Positions 44,823 to 57,038 of a DNA stretch of 64,000 nucleotides are shown piece after piece (position 1 is the stretch's first letter; each line of letters begins with the position of its first letter). The stretch lies in contig JANTUC010000003.1 in assembly GCA_026873275.1 (NCBI GenBank), positions 2,976,001 through 3,040,000 on the forward strand, read 5' to 3'. This DNA is from Pseudopithomyces maydicus. Lineage: Eukaryota > Ascomycota > Dothideomycetes > Pleosporales > Didymosphaeriaceae. Under the pieces are notes generated by a model. It was not told where the DNA came from. It was given only the letters and a program-made list of their open reading frames with translations, and made no database searches. The position numbers and the translations under genes are program-made.

Positions 44823-47800
44823 CTACTCGCCCTTCAGCTTGTCCTGCTTGACGGTGAAGGCCTGCTCGAGCAGATCCTGCTCCTCCTTCTTGTGGCTAGC
44901 CTTCAGACCAGTAGCGACGGAGGCGCTCGGGTTGCGGCCGGCGTACATAACGTGCCTGCGGTTGTGGTGCTCGGTCTGGTTGAGCAGCGTCTCGATACGC
45001 GGCTGTGTGAAGCTCCATGCACCAGCGTTGAGCGGCTCCTCCTGGCACCAGACGATCTGCTGTGCGTTGGGGTACGAGTCGAGGTTCTCCTTGAGTTGTT
45101 GCCATGGGAAGGGGTTGAGCTGCTCGATACGGGTGATGGCAACGTCCTTGAGGCCGCGGGCTTCACGCTCCTTGACGAGCGCGGCGTACACCTGACCTGT
45201 GCAGAGGATGACACGGTTGATCTCCTCGTTGGAGCCGATGGCACCCGTCTCGTGGGCAGGGTCGCGGACAATCCATTCGAAGTGCGATTCGCCAGTGAAC
45301 TCCTCGATGCTAGAGCGGGCAAGAGGGTGGCGGAGAAGGGACTTGGAGAAGAACATGATGAGAGGCTTGCGGAACTGGCGGTTCATCTGGCGACGAAGGA
45401 TGTGGAAGACGTTCGAAGGCTTGGTCAAGTAGGCAATCTGGACGTTGCAGTCCTGGTGCTGGCGATCAAGCTTCTCGGGAGAGGGGAAGACGCGGGGGTC
45501 CTCGTTGACGAGCTGGAGGTAACGTTCCATACGTCCTGAAGAGTGCTCGGGACCTTGTCCATCGTAACCGTGGGGCAAGCTAAGCACAAGACCGGATCGC
45601 TGCAGCCACTTCACTTCACCAGATGCGATGAACTGATCGATAATGACCTGTGCGGTGTTGGCAAAGTCACCAAACTGGGCCTCCCACATGACGAGCGCGT
45701 TAGGCGACGACAGTGAGTAACCGTATTCGAAGCCGAGACTATGACAAAGTTAGCGGCAATAGATAAATAGTGATTCGCGTGAACTTACACTCCGTATTCG
45801 CTCAACGAAGAGTTGGACACTGTGAAAGTGGCCTGGTCCTCGCTCAAGTGCTGGAGAGGGGTGTAGGTCTTTTCAGTCTCCTGGTCGTGGAGAACTGCGT
45901 GACGCTGCGAGAAGGTACCACGCTCAACATCCTGTCCAGAGACACGGACGTGGTGGCCTTCCATGCAGAGCGTACCGAAAGCCAAAGCCTCGGCCGTGGC
46001 CATGTCGATGTTCTTACCGTCGGAAACGGTCTTGGTGCGGCCAGCGAGAATACGCTTCAGGTTCTTGTGAACGTTGAAGTCCTCGGGGGCACCGCCAATG
46101 ACCTCAGCGACGTGCTGGAGCTGCGAGCTCTCGACAGCGGTGGGGAGATGCGGCAGGACCTCGGTTGCAAGCTCCTTGGGCGACTTGAAGCCGTTCCAGG
46201 CCGAAGTCAACCACTCCTTGGAGTTAGGCTGGTAGTCCTTGCTGCGGTTGAAGCTCTCCTCGAGCATACCCCAAACCCAGGCCTTGTGCTCGTCGATGTC
46301 CTCCTTGGTGAAAGTCTTCTCGTCCAGAAGCTTCTTGGTGTAGATGTCCAGAGTAGGGCGCTGCTCCGAGATCTTCTTGTACATGAGCGGCTGTGTGAAG
46401 AACGGCTGGTCGGTCTCGTTATGGCCCTGCTTGCGGTAGCACACCATGTCGATAACGACATCCTTCTTGAATTCAGCACGGAAGTCGGCTGCGAGCTGGC
46501 AGACGAAGTTGAAAGCCTCTACATCGTCACCGTTAACGTGGAAAACGGGGGCATCGATGGCCTTGGCAATGTCCGAACAGTAGGGGGTAGAACGAGAGAA
46601 GCGGGGGTCGGTGGTGAAACCAATCTGGTTGTTCACGATCAGGTGAATGGTTCCTCCGGTGTGGTAGCTGGGGAGGTTATGGAAACCCATGGTCTCGTAC
46701 ACAATACCCTGGCCGGCGAAAGCAGCGTCACCGTGCAGAAGCACTCCCATGGCGGTCTTGGCCTCCTTCTCGTCATTGTTGTAGTGGAGGATGGCACGGG
46801 TCTTTCCGAGCACGACTGGGTCCTCGGCCTCCAAATGCGAAGGGTTGGCGACCAGAGAAAGCTGGACGCGCTTGCCAGACGGCGTGGGGCGCTCGAAGTT
46901 CATACCCAAGTGGTACTTGACGTCACCGGAACCCTCGTCGCTGGGCTCTGCGGAGCCGGCGAACTCGCTGAAAATGGACTCGTTGGGCTTCCTGACGACG
47001 TTGCTGAGCACGTTAAGACGTCCACGATGAGGCATGCCAATGACAATATCCTTGACACCATAGTCGACGCTGCGGTCAATGAGAGCCTTCATACCCGGAA
47101 TCAAGCTCTCACCACCCTCCAAACCGAATCGCTTGTCGTTGGGGTATTTTGTTGCGAGGAAAGCCTCGAAGTTGGTACCCCAGATGAGGCGGTCCAAGAT
47201 GCGACGCTTCTCGTCGACCGAGTACTTGTAGGGCTGGGGGATTTCGAGGCGCTCACGGAGCCAGTCGCACTGTTCCCTGTCGGGGATGTGAATGTACTCC
47301 ACACCATACGAGCCGCAGTACAGGCGCTCGCAGGCATCGATAATCTCCCTGAGCTTCATCTTCTTGCGGGACTCGGTCTTGAAGCGAGGTAAGATACCAG
47401 GGCCAAGCTCGAACTCTTGGTCCAGGTCCTTCTCGGAGAAGTTGTAGTGTGACAGCTCCAGCTCGCGCGGCTTGCTGTAGCCGAAGGCGTGGGCCTCGGA
47501 GCGGATGCCCAGCGGGTCGATCCTCGCCTTGTGGTGGCCTCGGGCCTGGTATGCGCGGACGAGCAGCTGGACCTTCAAGTGGTTCATGACGTCGGAGCCC
47601 TCGCCCACACCCATGCCCAGTCCAGGCTTGAGGTCAGGGCCCAGGCCGCCGGTCATGGTCGGGGTCTGCATTATGGTGGGCGGCGGCTGGAAGGCTTGCG
47701 AGACGGGCATGTCGCCAGACTCCATGTTGCGGAAGTAGACCTGCCATGACACGTGCACGGACGAGGGATCGCGCTTCCACTGCATGTACATCTCGTCGAC

Positions 47801-48091
47801 ATAGTTGGCCGTGTTTCCTTGGAGGAACGAGTCGTTGGGGTCCTGCGGCAAAGCTCTGTTAGCGGTGTTCCTGTTCTCGAAAAGTTTGCGGCGGCGGCCA
47901 GGGACACGTACAACGCCCTTGCTGGTCTCCTCGACCGACACAGCATATCTCCGCCTCTGCTGGGACAGCGCAAGCGGCCTGCGACTTGCGGTAATGGCGG
48001 TCCTTGCCGGCGATGCGGAAGCTGTGTAGAGGCTTGCTCGTGGCGCGCAGCTTTGCAGCTGGCGGGTACACCGCAGCGATGTGCGCAACAT
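44823..48091 (-). CDS. KGD1: 2-oxoglutarate dehydrogenase E1 component
   Basis: Exons 47912-48091, 45789-47842 and 44823-45738 give 1049 residues, no break. The thiamine-diphosphate enzyme decarboxylates 2-oxoglutarate in the mitochondrial TCA cycle complex. The first 60 residues (MLRTSLRCTRQLQSCAPRAS) are a presequence rich in Arg/Ser. DPNDSFLQGNTANYVDEMY opens the E1 N-terminal domain. GMPHRGRLNVLSNVV, HLGMNFER, VANPSHLEAEDPVVLGK, GDAAFAGQGIVYET and NNQIGFTTDP form the cofactor-binding E1 domain; the transketolase-like domain follows with MWEAQFGDFANTAQVIIDQF, LPHGYDGQGPEHSSGRMER and WCQEEPLNAGAW. Intron 1 (69 bases, GTACGT, GCTAAC, CGCAG) is in frame and stop-free; intron 2 is 50 bases. 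Confidence 0.96.
47843..47911 (-). other. KGD1: In-frame KGD1 intron 1
   Basis: GTACGT donor, GCTAAC branch and CGCAG acceptor. It is 69 bases without a stop, so retention would insert 23 Arg/Asn-rich residues between presequence and mature enzyme. Family alignment supports removal before DPNDSFL. Confidence 0.7.
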
Positions 48092-51015
48092 TGTGAATTA
48101 GGATGATATATGGAAGGGCGAAGGATGGGAGCACATCCAAACGGCGGATGGGTAGGACTGGAGAGTCTTGTGCAAGGTTGCAGAAAGGCCAGGAGGACAC
48201 AAGCATGCGCTCAGAGGCCCGCCCGATCCGGCCTAGCGCCCTGTAGCTAGTTTGCCTTGAAGATGCTGACTCGTCGGCGGAAATGCCTCACAATTCACCT
48301 GGGGCGGCCGTTCCGGATGCCGTGCGAGTTGTCTCGTCTTCATCTATTCTCCAGACCTAATTGACTCGTTTCACGCCCGTGCATGCTGTCTTCGATACGC
48401 AGAGACAAAAGGCAGTTGCGACCGTTCGCAGTGCACTCAAGTGACGTTAGCATGCGAGAAGACATCACAGCTGCAGCAGACCCGTCGCCGGACTAGCCCG
48501 CCCAATCGACGCGCAGATCGTGGAAAAGCCTGCGCCACACCCACGGAAAAGATGCGGGTGTGACGTTGGAGAGGTGTCGCGTAGGATCCGCGGCCGTTGC
48601 TCGGCTAACTTGTGAACGAGCGGAGCGTTCCCGTGTGTTATACGCAGATCTTCGGGATCGGGTCGACTACATTCGTTGTGTTTTTTTGTATCTGTGCATT
48701 GGGGCGGTTCGAGATACTTACACAGGCTGCCTACCAGTACATACAGTCTCTGCTTCACCTACCAACCGCAAACCGTTCACGTTAAAAAACCTGATAACTT
48801 CACACGCGAAAACCCTACACTGCCTCAGCTATCCAAGTAATGGCTGCAGATGATGGTCAACAGCGTAATCGCTTCCTATCTATAATAGGTAGAGTGGTTT
48901 ACCAAGATAGCTAGTGACAAAACCAAGTTGATCGTCGACCAGTCCATCGGAAACCCAAGATACCAAGCGTTTCACATCTTGATGTCCACTAGCTCTTGAG
49001 ACTTCACATTCGTTTCCTCTACCGTCCCGGTAAATCTTGAACCCTTCCGTTATCTTTCTTGCATCCAGCCCCTCGTCTAGAGTTTCCCAGCCCATCGCCT
49101 CTAGTGCTCTATCTTTACTATCAAACTAGTGCTGTGATGACAAGTAGTGCATAAATAGCTTTAGGTTTAGTCTTGGGCAATAATCTCACGAGCTTTCCTT
49201 GTCTAAAGTAATTCTTGGGGTGGTGGAATATTTATTGTCTAGGTGTGAGCTATACTACCACAACATCTTGTTACGCCCCTACTGTTTTCAACTTTCCCAT
49301 CTCCCTTTTTCAGTAAATTTAAAAGACCTAGCATTCAAGGAACTATCTTTGCGTATATATTGAGCTTGATAGGTGTATACTAAAAAGAATTGTTGCAGTT
49401 GTGACTTATTCACCGTTTAGGCCATCACAATAACGAACGGGACAGCTACAAAACACAATGATTTTTGTAAACATTCTAGTGCATTTAAAAATCAACAAGG
49501 CAATCTAATTAGAAAAAAATTGCTCATGATTTTTCTTATACAGAATTCAAGCTTCTCATAAATTATTTGTGTATAGTGTGTCGGTAAAATAGAAATGACC
49601 ACACCTAGACCTTTGAAATACCTGAAAGTCAGGAGTATTGAATTTTTAGAAATGAAAGTACCCAATCAAATGAACTGTATCTCTTTCATCACGAGACATA
49701 CTTACTTAGTCAATATAGGAGCCTTCATTTTCGGCGTAGACCATGCCTTAATGTCAATCTTTATAGAGCTAGGCAGTAGTAATTCACAAGGATAAACAAA
49801 CAATTGTATAAATATTTCGCGCAGGCGCAGAGGCCAAAGATGGTGAATAACAAAGGTAACTTTTTTTTGCTGGACATATAATCTGTTGTCCTAAACTTCA
49901 TAGTGCCTCTGCCTTTAAATTCATCATATAAAATGGGCATACCTGTTAGAAGAATTATAAATCATGAGACCATTTTCTTCTGCTATCTAGAGGAGGGAAA
50001 CCACTTTTTCTCTAACAATTTTTCCTCATCATGTTAATGCAATATAACCATTCCACATTTCTCAGAGATAAACCTAGATGCGCTGACAGTAGCTAAATTT
50101 ACCAATTAATATCACAAGAGGAAAACTAATCTTAACCAAGCCTAAAGATTGAATCAGCCTCTGGAGTGGTCATCTCCGCATAAGTGTTTTTTCAGTCGTC
50201 CAAAGCTATATCCGCTCGGGATGGAACTACGGCAACCTCTCCCTTTCCCGTCATTAAATTCTGTATTTCCCGACAGCGCTCAACCGGCAAAACAAATCAA
50301 TCTTTTTTTTTTTTGGAATCAACGACTCATCACATCGTGCCCCCCACGTCTTTTCACATTCAGCTCATGCATGACAAAGCATCGGTATCCCAGCGTTCGG
50401 AGCCCAACAAACACCACAGTTACACAGAAGTGCCGCACAGAAAGCTTGCATGGACTCGACTGCAGGCGTAAAGCCTCCTCGCTAGAAGTTCCTCGTTGGG
50501 AAATTGCTTCCCAGCGTGCTTGATGTGGCGGTTGATAAGTGAGTGAGACATGGGAGAGATTCGACAGCCCACCATTGCTTTTGTTTGAGAGAATGAGACA
50601 GTGAAGTGGCTACGGGGTTGAAGATTGTAGTATTTTGAGGACGTGAGACTGGTGGAGTGGCGTGGGTAAGAGGCTGGCTGACAGGTTACACGGAAGGCGG
50701 ATGGGCTTTGGGAGACGGGGAGATGGATAGTACCTAGGTTGGGTGCTGATGAGATTTGATAAGATGAACAATTACAGCTAACATGCCTCTGTCATGTAAC
50801 TTGCGAAGAAAATGGAGGAGCGCAAATCCCATTATCTATAGGTAGAATTCGTGAGCTGCATGCCGTCCGAAATCGTTCCGGATGAATTCCGCCCTTGGCG
50901 TTCCGCCCCGATATCTCCGCCACCAGTGATGACGTCCACGAGATTCTTCCTCGCATTGCCTCAGCCCATACAGAGCTCTATACATCCCAATTCCGTGCAT
51001 ATAATACATGCCTAG
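48092..51015. other. KGD1 upstream region and AT-rich island
   Basis: The first 750 bases are KGD1 promoter. From about 48850 to 50130 the DNA is AT-rich, with no good ORF; a 71-codon minus frame at 48880-49095 is the only continuous protein-like stretch and may be a relic. GC content recovers toward 50500. Such islands in these fungi are often RIP-mutated repeats, but no transposon domain is recognisable. Confidence 0.5.
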
Positions 51016-52754
51016 ATGCCCTCGTCTGTTGCGCTATCCCCATACATCTGTGCTCGCTGCGTGCGGGCTAAACGCTCAAGCTTCACAGCTCAAGCTTCGA
51101 TATCGATCCATCGCATTGCGCCCGCCACCGTACGAAGATATGCCGAGTCAGCTGTATCGCACAAGCACACCGAAGAGAAAAATGGGACAGAGGGCATAAG
51201 TCCAGATGGAGCCGGTGGGGAGAAGCAAGCTATCGAGGGAAACGATGAAGGTGCCATGACAAGACGGCTGCGGGACATGAGCGAGGAAGCTCTCGGAGCT
51301 GGCGGCCGCAGCGCAAAACGAACAGTAGCCGAGGCCGGCTTCAGCGAGGATCTCAAGAGACAGCTCGAAGAACGGATAGCCTCCGCGAATTTCCGCGCCG
51401 AGCACAGGAATGCTTTTGCCGAAGCAGAGCTCCCGTCCACGGCTAGTCGCCACACGCGAGATATTGCAACTGCAGACCCCTGGAGCGGCACCGAGTCTAT
51501 ACATGACGCGAGTCTGCGCATGCTGAATGATGCACACAAACCTCTGAAAGTACCCCGGGGGCGAGTTCGGGAACAACGGTGCAGTTACCGCGTAGTGTTG
51601 ATACGGGAAGGAGGAATACTGGAAGCCAAGGTGTGAGGCTGGCAAATGCGAGAGATAGGAGTGGGTTATACTCGAGTGTAAAGACTTCTGATCTCGATGA
51701 GCAAGAACGACAGCAACGTTTCCAGGAGATTAAAGACCGCTTTTCGCCGCACGCGCGTGCTGTTGTACCTGGCACGGTTCAAGGTCTTGCTGCGTTGGCC
51801 AACGAAAGAATCGAAGATGCTATTGCGAGAGGCCAATTCAAGAACATTGCGAATCGCGGCAAGCCGGTGGAACGCGACTACAATGCCTCTAGCCCGTTCA
51901 TAAACACCACGGAGTATTTCCTGAACAAGATGATCCAGAAACAAGAGATTGTTCCTCCCTGGATAGAAAAACAGCAGGAATTGGTGGCGGCAGCGAACAA
52001 GTTCCGAAGCAGACTGCGTGCAGAGTGGAAAAGGCACGCTGCTCGGATGATTGCTAGCAAAGGGGGCACGTTGCAAGATCAGATCAAAAGAGCAGAGGCC
52101 TATGCGAAAGCGGAGCTCCTGGTGAACCCGCGGAAGAAAAAGAAAGAAGTGCTCAGTACAGTTGATGACGACGGCCACGTCTCGCAGATCACGCTTTCGG
52201 GCGAACTAAAAGTGCCATCTTCTAACTCGCCGGACGCAGCTATGGTCGAAGAAATCATAGCGGAAAAAATCACTGTTGATCTAGAGACACAGAACGAGCA
52301 AATTATCGAAACTAAGGATACCTCGGAGCAAATGGTCGTCCCACTTTCCACGCCTTCACCTTCCATTCCCCCCGCTACGCACCCCTTCCGCGACCCCTCA
52401 TGGGAGTCCATCGAACACTCCTACCACAAACTCGCCATCGAGGACCTCAATACCAAAACCCGCTCTTACAACCTCCAAGCACCCGAACTAGCCAAGAAGC
52501 CCTACTTCAACCTCGAGCGCGAGCTCAACGCCTGCTACGCCGACGTGGCACCCCAGCTCGCATCCGCGATCCGCGAGCGAGCGATCAAGCCCATTCGAAA
52601 GGTCGAAGGGTTCGGCCAGAGTCTCGCGAAAGACAACAGCGTGATGGGCCAACTAATAGGCGAGAAGGTTAAGGTTCGGGATGAGAGGACGGAGAAACAG
52701 TATGGGTTCCGGCAGTTTTGGAAGGATGTATGGGGCGCGAGGGAAATGTCATAA
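51016..52754 (+). CDS. DUF1992 (DnaJ homologue subfamily C member 28-like) mitochondrial protein, one frame break
   Basis: Intronless, 579 residues after frame repair. The N-terminus (MPSSVALSPYICARCVRAKR, then Arg-rich to RRYAES) looks like a mitochondrial presequence. The DUF1992 block near residues 255-320 reads ERIEDAIARGQFKNIANRG, then KPVERDYNASSPFINTTEYF and IVPPWIEKQQEL, the core seen in DNAJC28-type proteins, which lack a clear enzymatic assignment. A C-terminal helical region with NLERELNACYADVAPQLASAI follows. No J domain is visible, as in many fungal members. The frame loses one base in the G run at 51557-51561; both sides belong to one protein. Confidence 0.85.
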
Positions 52755-54527
52755 AGTCTAATCTGGTGGAGGGTGGACGGTTTACGACGTTTCGTGCGAG
52801 ACTATGTGATGTGTTTGGGGAAGCACGATAGTATCGTCTCTCTTGCATGCGTTCATGTGCGTCTGCTTGCACGCTTCTGGAAAAGGATCGGTCCTGCTAT
52901 CATGTGTTGCCCTGCCATGCGCTGCCATGCGCTGTTCTATACTCGCCCTATCGACCTGACAAGCCTGGATCATTGAACCCCTTTCACTCATCACTACATC
53001 ACAGCGTAACGGTTGGTTCGCCCGTTTACAACTGCAGGTGAATGACCTCTCTACATCCAGAATGCCTCCACCCAAGGTAGGTACTCGCAGCATCCATATA
53101 CCTAGGTACATACAGTACATACAAACATGCGCGTGTCATCCTGCAGAGTGACGATACCTCAGCCCATGCATTTCATGCAATACAACGCGGCATATGTCAG
53201 CGCCCCCTCGCCCTGCATGCAGCTCCAACAACCTCGCGAACCTGCACCCCAGAGACATGCCCACCCCACACACATCCCACACGACCTTCACCTTCTCCCC
53301 TCTGGTACTCAGAGCGCTGTTCTTCTGGTCATTTGCTTTGCGATACATACGCACAGTCTGAGGGTAGTTTACGTTTGCACGTCGTACGTATTATGTAGGT
53401 TGTACTATGTCCTGCCCAACGCACCCAAACCACCACCGCTCCTGCACCACTCCTTGCTTTTTCCCTCGCGGCCAGGAGACAATGCAGCCGCCACCATCGC
53501 TCGGTACAGTACGCAGCATGCACCGCACCTACCTACATTCCTTCCTACCACGCACCCATACATACCATACTTACATACCGTACATACCGTACATACCGTA
53601 CATACCGTACATACATACATACGCATGCACGCTATCTCGCATGCAAGCACGCATCGGGTAACCGCAGCCCGCCAAGCATGTGGCACCGGCCCCAAGCGTG
53701 AGGATCCAAAATCAGGATCGACCGCAGTGCGGATCTCATGCGGAGATGCGGATTGAGCATCGAAAATTGCAAGATCTGCATGTGCGGACGTACGCACATA
53801 TGGGGGCGGCGCGAGCTATTGCTGGGATGGGCGCGCTATGCCATGGCCGTGCATGGGTGGGTGCGTTGTGCGCGGAGGTACAGGCTACAGAAGTGGTGAC
53901 ATGGGGAGGTCTAGAACGTATGTACATGCCTGGGTGCACGGATGGCGGTGAAGTGCGTACGGTACGGTACAGGAGGGCTTCGGAGAGTTCCCATGCACGG
54001 ATATGCGCGTGTATGTACGATGCGCTGGTGGAAGTGGAGTGTGATCTAATCTAATCTGTTGATATGGTACGATTGGGATTTTGGGATTTCTGGGTGACTG
54101 ACGGGTTACTTGTTTGGGTGGTGGCGAGGGCGTCTAGGCTGGACTATTGTCTACAGTCTATTTATGTGGCTATCTATTCAACTAGGTACCTGGGCTACCC
54201 CGCCATCACACCACGCGAATAATGAAATTGAGTGTCCCAATAAACTGGAGTAAAGCAAACATTTGAGTTTACCACCCAGCACAATCCAGATTGGTAGAGC
54301 CCGCCATCGCTTATGCAAGCGATGCCATGTTTGCTTTTGTCCTTATGTCTTCACCGGATGCAATGTACAGTCAGCTATCCAGTGACCCCGCCATCTCGAG
54401 ACCAGTGAAGATCGGCACACCCTATCCTTCCCGATCCCGTCTGATCAGGTCAGACCATATCAGACAACATATGATGTGATGAGACCAGGTCAAGCCCTCG
54501 TCAGTTCGGCCCTGATCCCAACACTGA
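52755..54527. other. Gene-free region with a TACATACCG repeat
   Basis: No gene supported. A 9-base TACATACCG tandem repeat passing into ATAC units lies at about 53570-53632. Confidence 0.5.
53570..53632. repeat. (TACATACCG)n and (ATAC)n repeat
   Basis: Five 9-base TACATACCG units followed by tetranucleotide ATAC units. Confidence 0.85.
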
Positions 54528-57038
54528 CTACTGTACACTGTCACTCCGTACTCGGACCTTCGACCTGCCCTTGCCCCCAGCATTCTCTTCTCGCGCTACA
54601 ACCCTTGCGTTGGGGGTGCCTGTTGACAGCTCTGGTGGACAAGCTTTACTTTGCAAGTCACGCGAGTGTGTCGTGGCGCCGCCACGGTTGGATTCACTGG
54701 TGGAATTAACAACTCCGTCGTATGGTTGACAGAAGCAAGTTTGGATTACGTGCCCGGTTACGGATCCAACGCCTTCATTCTCATGAGCGGTGCTCGTCCG
54801 AGGCAGGCAGCGCTTCTGCAACGTCCTCCCTTTCGTTCTAAGACTTTGAGTCACCTCATGTCTAGACTTGAGATGACACGCGGATGTGGAAGCCGACCAA
54901 GAAGAAAGAAGACTCTGAAATCGAGATCCATTTTCTCGGCTAACACAACGACTAGATATCGAATGCTTGAATCTGGAATGTTTTTGTGGAGACTGTGAAA
55001 CGTCGCTATGAGGCTCAAGGCTGGTTGGTCGGACCATTTCTCCGCAGCCGCGCGAGTTTGAACCTGAGGGGACGAGTAAAGTGGGTTCTGAGTCTAAGGT
55101 TGATCGAATTCGTGTCCTCTCTGCATGTTGAGAGTTATGGTGATACCGCAAGCACTCTGGAAGCGGGGCGGTCGAATGAACAGGAGTGATCCGCGGGACA
55201 GGAGCTGGACGCGCTGGCGGAAGACTTACTGCAGCAGAAAGGATCGAGTGGGCAGACGGAAAGGTTGCCTTGTTGTGGCCAGACTGTTCAGCTGCACGTG
55301 AATCTGAAAAATACGTGTCTGAGCGCGATCGTGAACTGGATGCGGGCGTAGGCGTCAGCGCGTTGTCCTGGGCCTGGATCAAATTACCAGAAGGTGAGTA
55401 GAATGATATTTGTGGCGTAGTAAGGTTCTGTTGCACAATGCCTTCCGCTACTGCGATGGGCAGTAGCGAAGTTAGTGCCGAAGAAGTAATCGAACGAGGG
55501 CGCAATGGCTTGACTGATTCAAGCTGCAATTGGCGCTTTGGTTGTGATTGTTTTTCATCCTTTCTCACAGTTTCTGTAGGATTGAACCACACTGGAGTAA
55601 CGGGGCGTCGAAAGGAGTGCGGAAACTCGTGTTGTAGGTCAAGATCTATTCCCAATACTGTACCAGAATACGATGTAGACATGGAACTACAAAAGCTCGC
55701 GTTACGACTCGAACCACGCGCGCCATCGCGGATAGATCCTTCGTCGTGTTGGTATACCCCAGCCCCATCAGGAGTGTACCGGGCGGCAAGCTCATCTCTG
55801 CTGCGACTAAGAAACGTTGTGGCTGCAGTGAAAACGTGGTCTATAGCCGCATCGCGTGGTATTGGGCGTGAATGGCACACCTTTAATGATGCTTCATTGT
55901 CCCTTGAAGGAATCGGTAGGTCAGGGCCTTGAGAAAGTTGAGATGTAGATGACAGTGGCGCCGTGGGTTCGTATACAAGATGCGAAAGATGCAATACTGG
56001 CACGTCTATGAAAGTTGAGACAGAGCTGGTTTTTTGTGGGCTGGGTTGTTTGGCAGCTCCAGCCCTAGTTAGCTGACATAGTGAGATTGGGGTTTCTTGT
56101 AAAGTCAACCCTGAGGCTTGTAAATGGCCTGATCTCTCTCTGCTCTCTGTTGAGCCAGAGCTCATTTCGGAAATATCTGCTTTTGGGCTAGCATTTTGCA
56201 ATTGATTCGATGTTGCTAGCATAGATGGATCCATGCTCGACGATGAACAAGACCTTTCGCGGGTCCCGCGGACAGTCGTAATTACGCCACGCAAGAAGGC
56301 TGTAAGCTTTCTGGATTCGCAAGCTAGTGAAATCTCGGAAAGCCTTGTAGTTTTCGACACTTCAGAGTTGATAGATGTAGGTAAAGTGGTATGATCATGC
56401 TCATAGCCTGGCTGTCTATTTCGCATATGTTCTGTCGAACAAGCCACTGGCGTTTGGTAATGACCGGCATAACCCAGTTCTATATTTTCTTCTTGTATAA
56501 CCCTAAGAGCATTTTCATCCAAATTCTGCGAAGGCACCCGTAACGCACGGTCGGGCAAGACATTCTCAGGAGTGCGAATCGAGGGGAAACGACCGACACT
56601 CAACAAAGAGCCATGGGAGTTAAGCGTCGAGACAGATCCTTGCTCAATTATGGTGGCTAGAGGCGCTTTGTTGAGACGATTTGCAAAGCGTACCGCCAAG
56701 TTGTAAGGGACGGGCCGTGGCTTGTCTTGGTGTGATCCCCCTGACCCTTGCATTGACAGGGCTTCTGGTTGTGATCTGCTTTGTGTGGCACCATCGTCTT
56801 TCTGACCCAGGTGATTTGAGTGCACCTTGGGCGCTGATTCCGTGTCGAGGTAAGCCTTGTAGTAGGTGAAGGGATCCTGGGACGGTATTGCGCCATGTTG
56901 AGGGTAGCTGATCCCTTGTCCTGTCGATGTGGGGTCTGCAGGACGAGTTCGATTTTGCGTCGGACCAGAAACAACGGGAAGACAATGACCATTGGTGCGA
57001 TCGTGATATAGAGAGTACTGGGGTTGGGAGACTGACAT
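54528..57038 (-). CDS. Large Ser/Pro/Thr-rich hypothetical protein
   Basis: One uninterrupted ORF of 836 residues from an ATG at 57038. Composition is Ser/Thr/Pro/Gln-rich with basic patches (KHSRFKHSISSRC, RTKGRTLQKRC) and no membrane helix or signal peptide; it looks intrinsically disordered. Short islands that could be conserved are FANRLNKAPLATIIEQGSVS near residue 125, VFTAATTFLSRSRDELAARY and EFPHSFRRPVTPVWFNPTE. No family is recognised. The length without a stop in DNA of moderate GC supports coding. Nuclear or cytoskeletal regulatory roles are common for such proteins but cannot be claimed here. Confidence 0.65.
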   Translation of the reverse strand: MSVSQPQYSLYHDRTNGHCLPVVSGPTQNRTRPADPTSTGQGISYPQHGAIPSQDPFTYYKAYLDTESAPKVHSNHLGQKDDGATQSRSQPEALSMQGSGGSHQDKPRPVPYNLAVRFANRLNKAPLATIIEQGSVSTLNSHGSLLSVGRFPSIRTPENVLPDRALRVPSQNLDENALRVIQEENIELGYAGHYQTPVACSTEHMRNRQPGYEHDHTTLPTSINSEVSKTTRLSEISLACESRKLTAFLRGVITTVRGTRERSCSSSSMDPSMLATSNQLQNASPKADISEMSSGSTESRERSGHLQASGLTLQETPISLCQLTRAGAAKQPSPQKTSSVSTFIDVPVLHLSHLVYEPTAPLSSTSQLSQGPDLPIPSRDNEASLKVCHSRPIPRDAAIDHVFTAATTFLSRSRDELAARYTPDGAGVYQHDEGSIRDGARGSSRNASFCSSMSTSYSGTVLGIDLDLQHEFPHSFRRPVTPVWFNPTETVRKDEKQSQPKRQLQLESVKPLRPRSITSSALTSLLPIAVAEGIVQQNLTTPQISFYSPSGNLIQAQDNALTPTPASSSRSRSDTYFSDSRAAEQSGHNKATFPSAHSILSAAVSLPPARPAPVPRITPVHSTAPLPECLRYHHNSQHAERTRIRSTLDSEPTLLVPSGSNSRGCGEMVRPTSLEPHSDVSQSPQKHSRFKHSISSRCVSRENGSRFQSLLSSWSASTSACHLKSRHEVTQSLRTKGRTLQKRCLPRTSTAHENEGVGSVTGHVIQTCFCQPYDGVVNSTSESNRGGATTHSRDLQSKACPPELSTGTPNARVVAREENAGGKGRSKVRVRSDSVQ

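Noticed and set aside
45770..47392. 540-codon plus-strand ORF opposite KGD1
   Set aside because: Antisense shadow of the 2-oxoglutarate dehydrogenase exon; no domain of its own.
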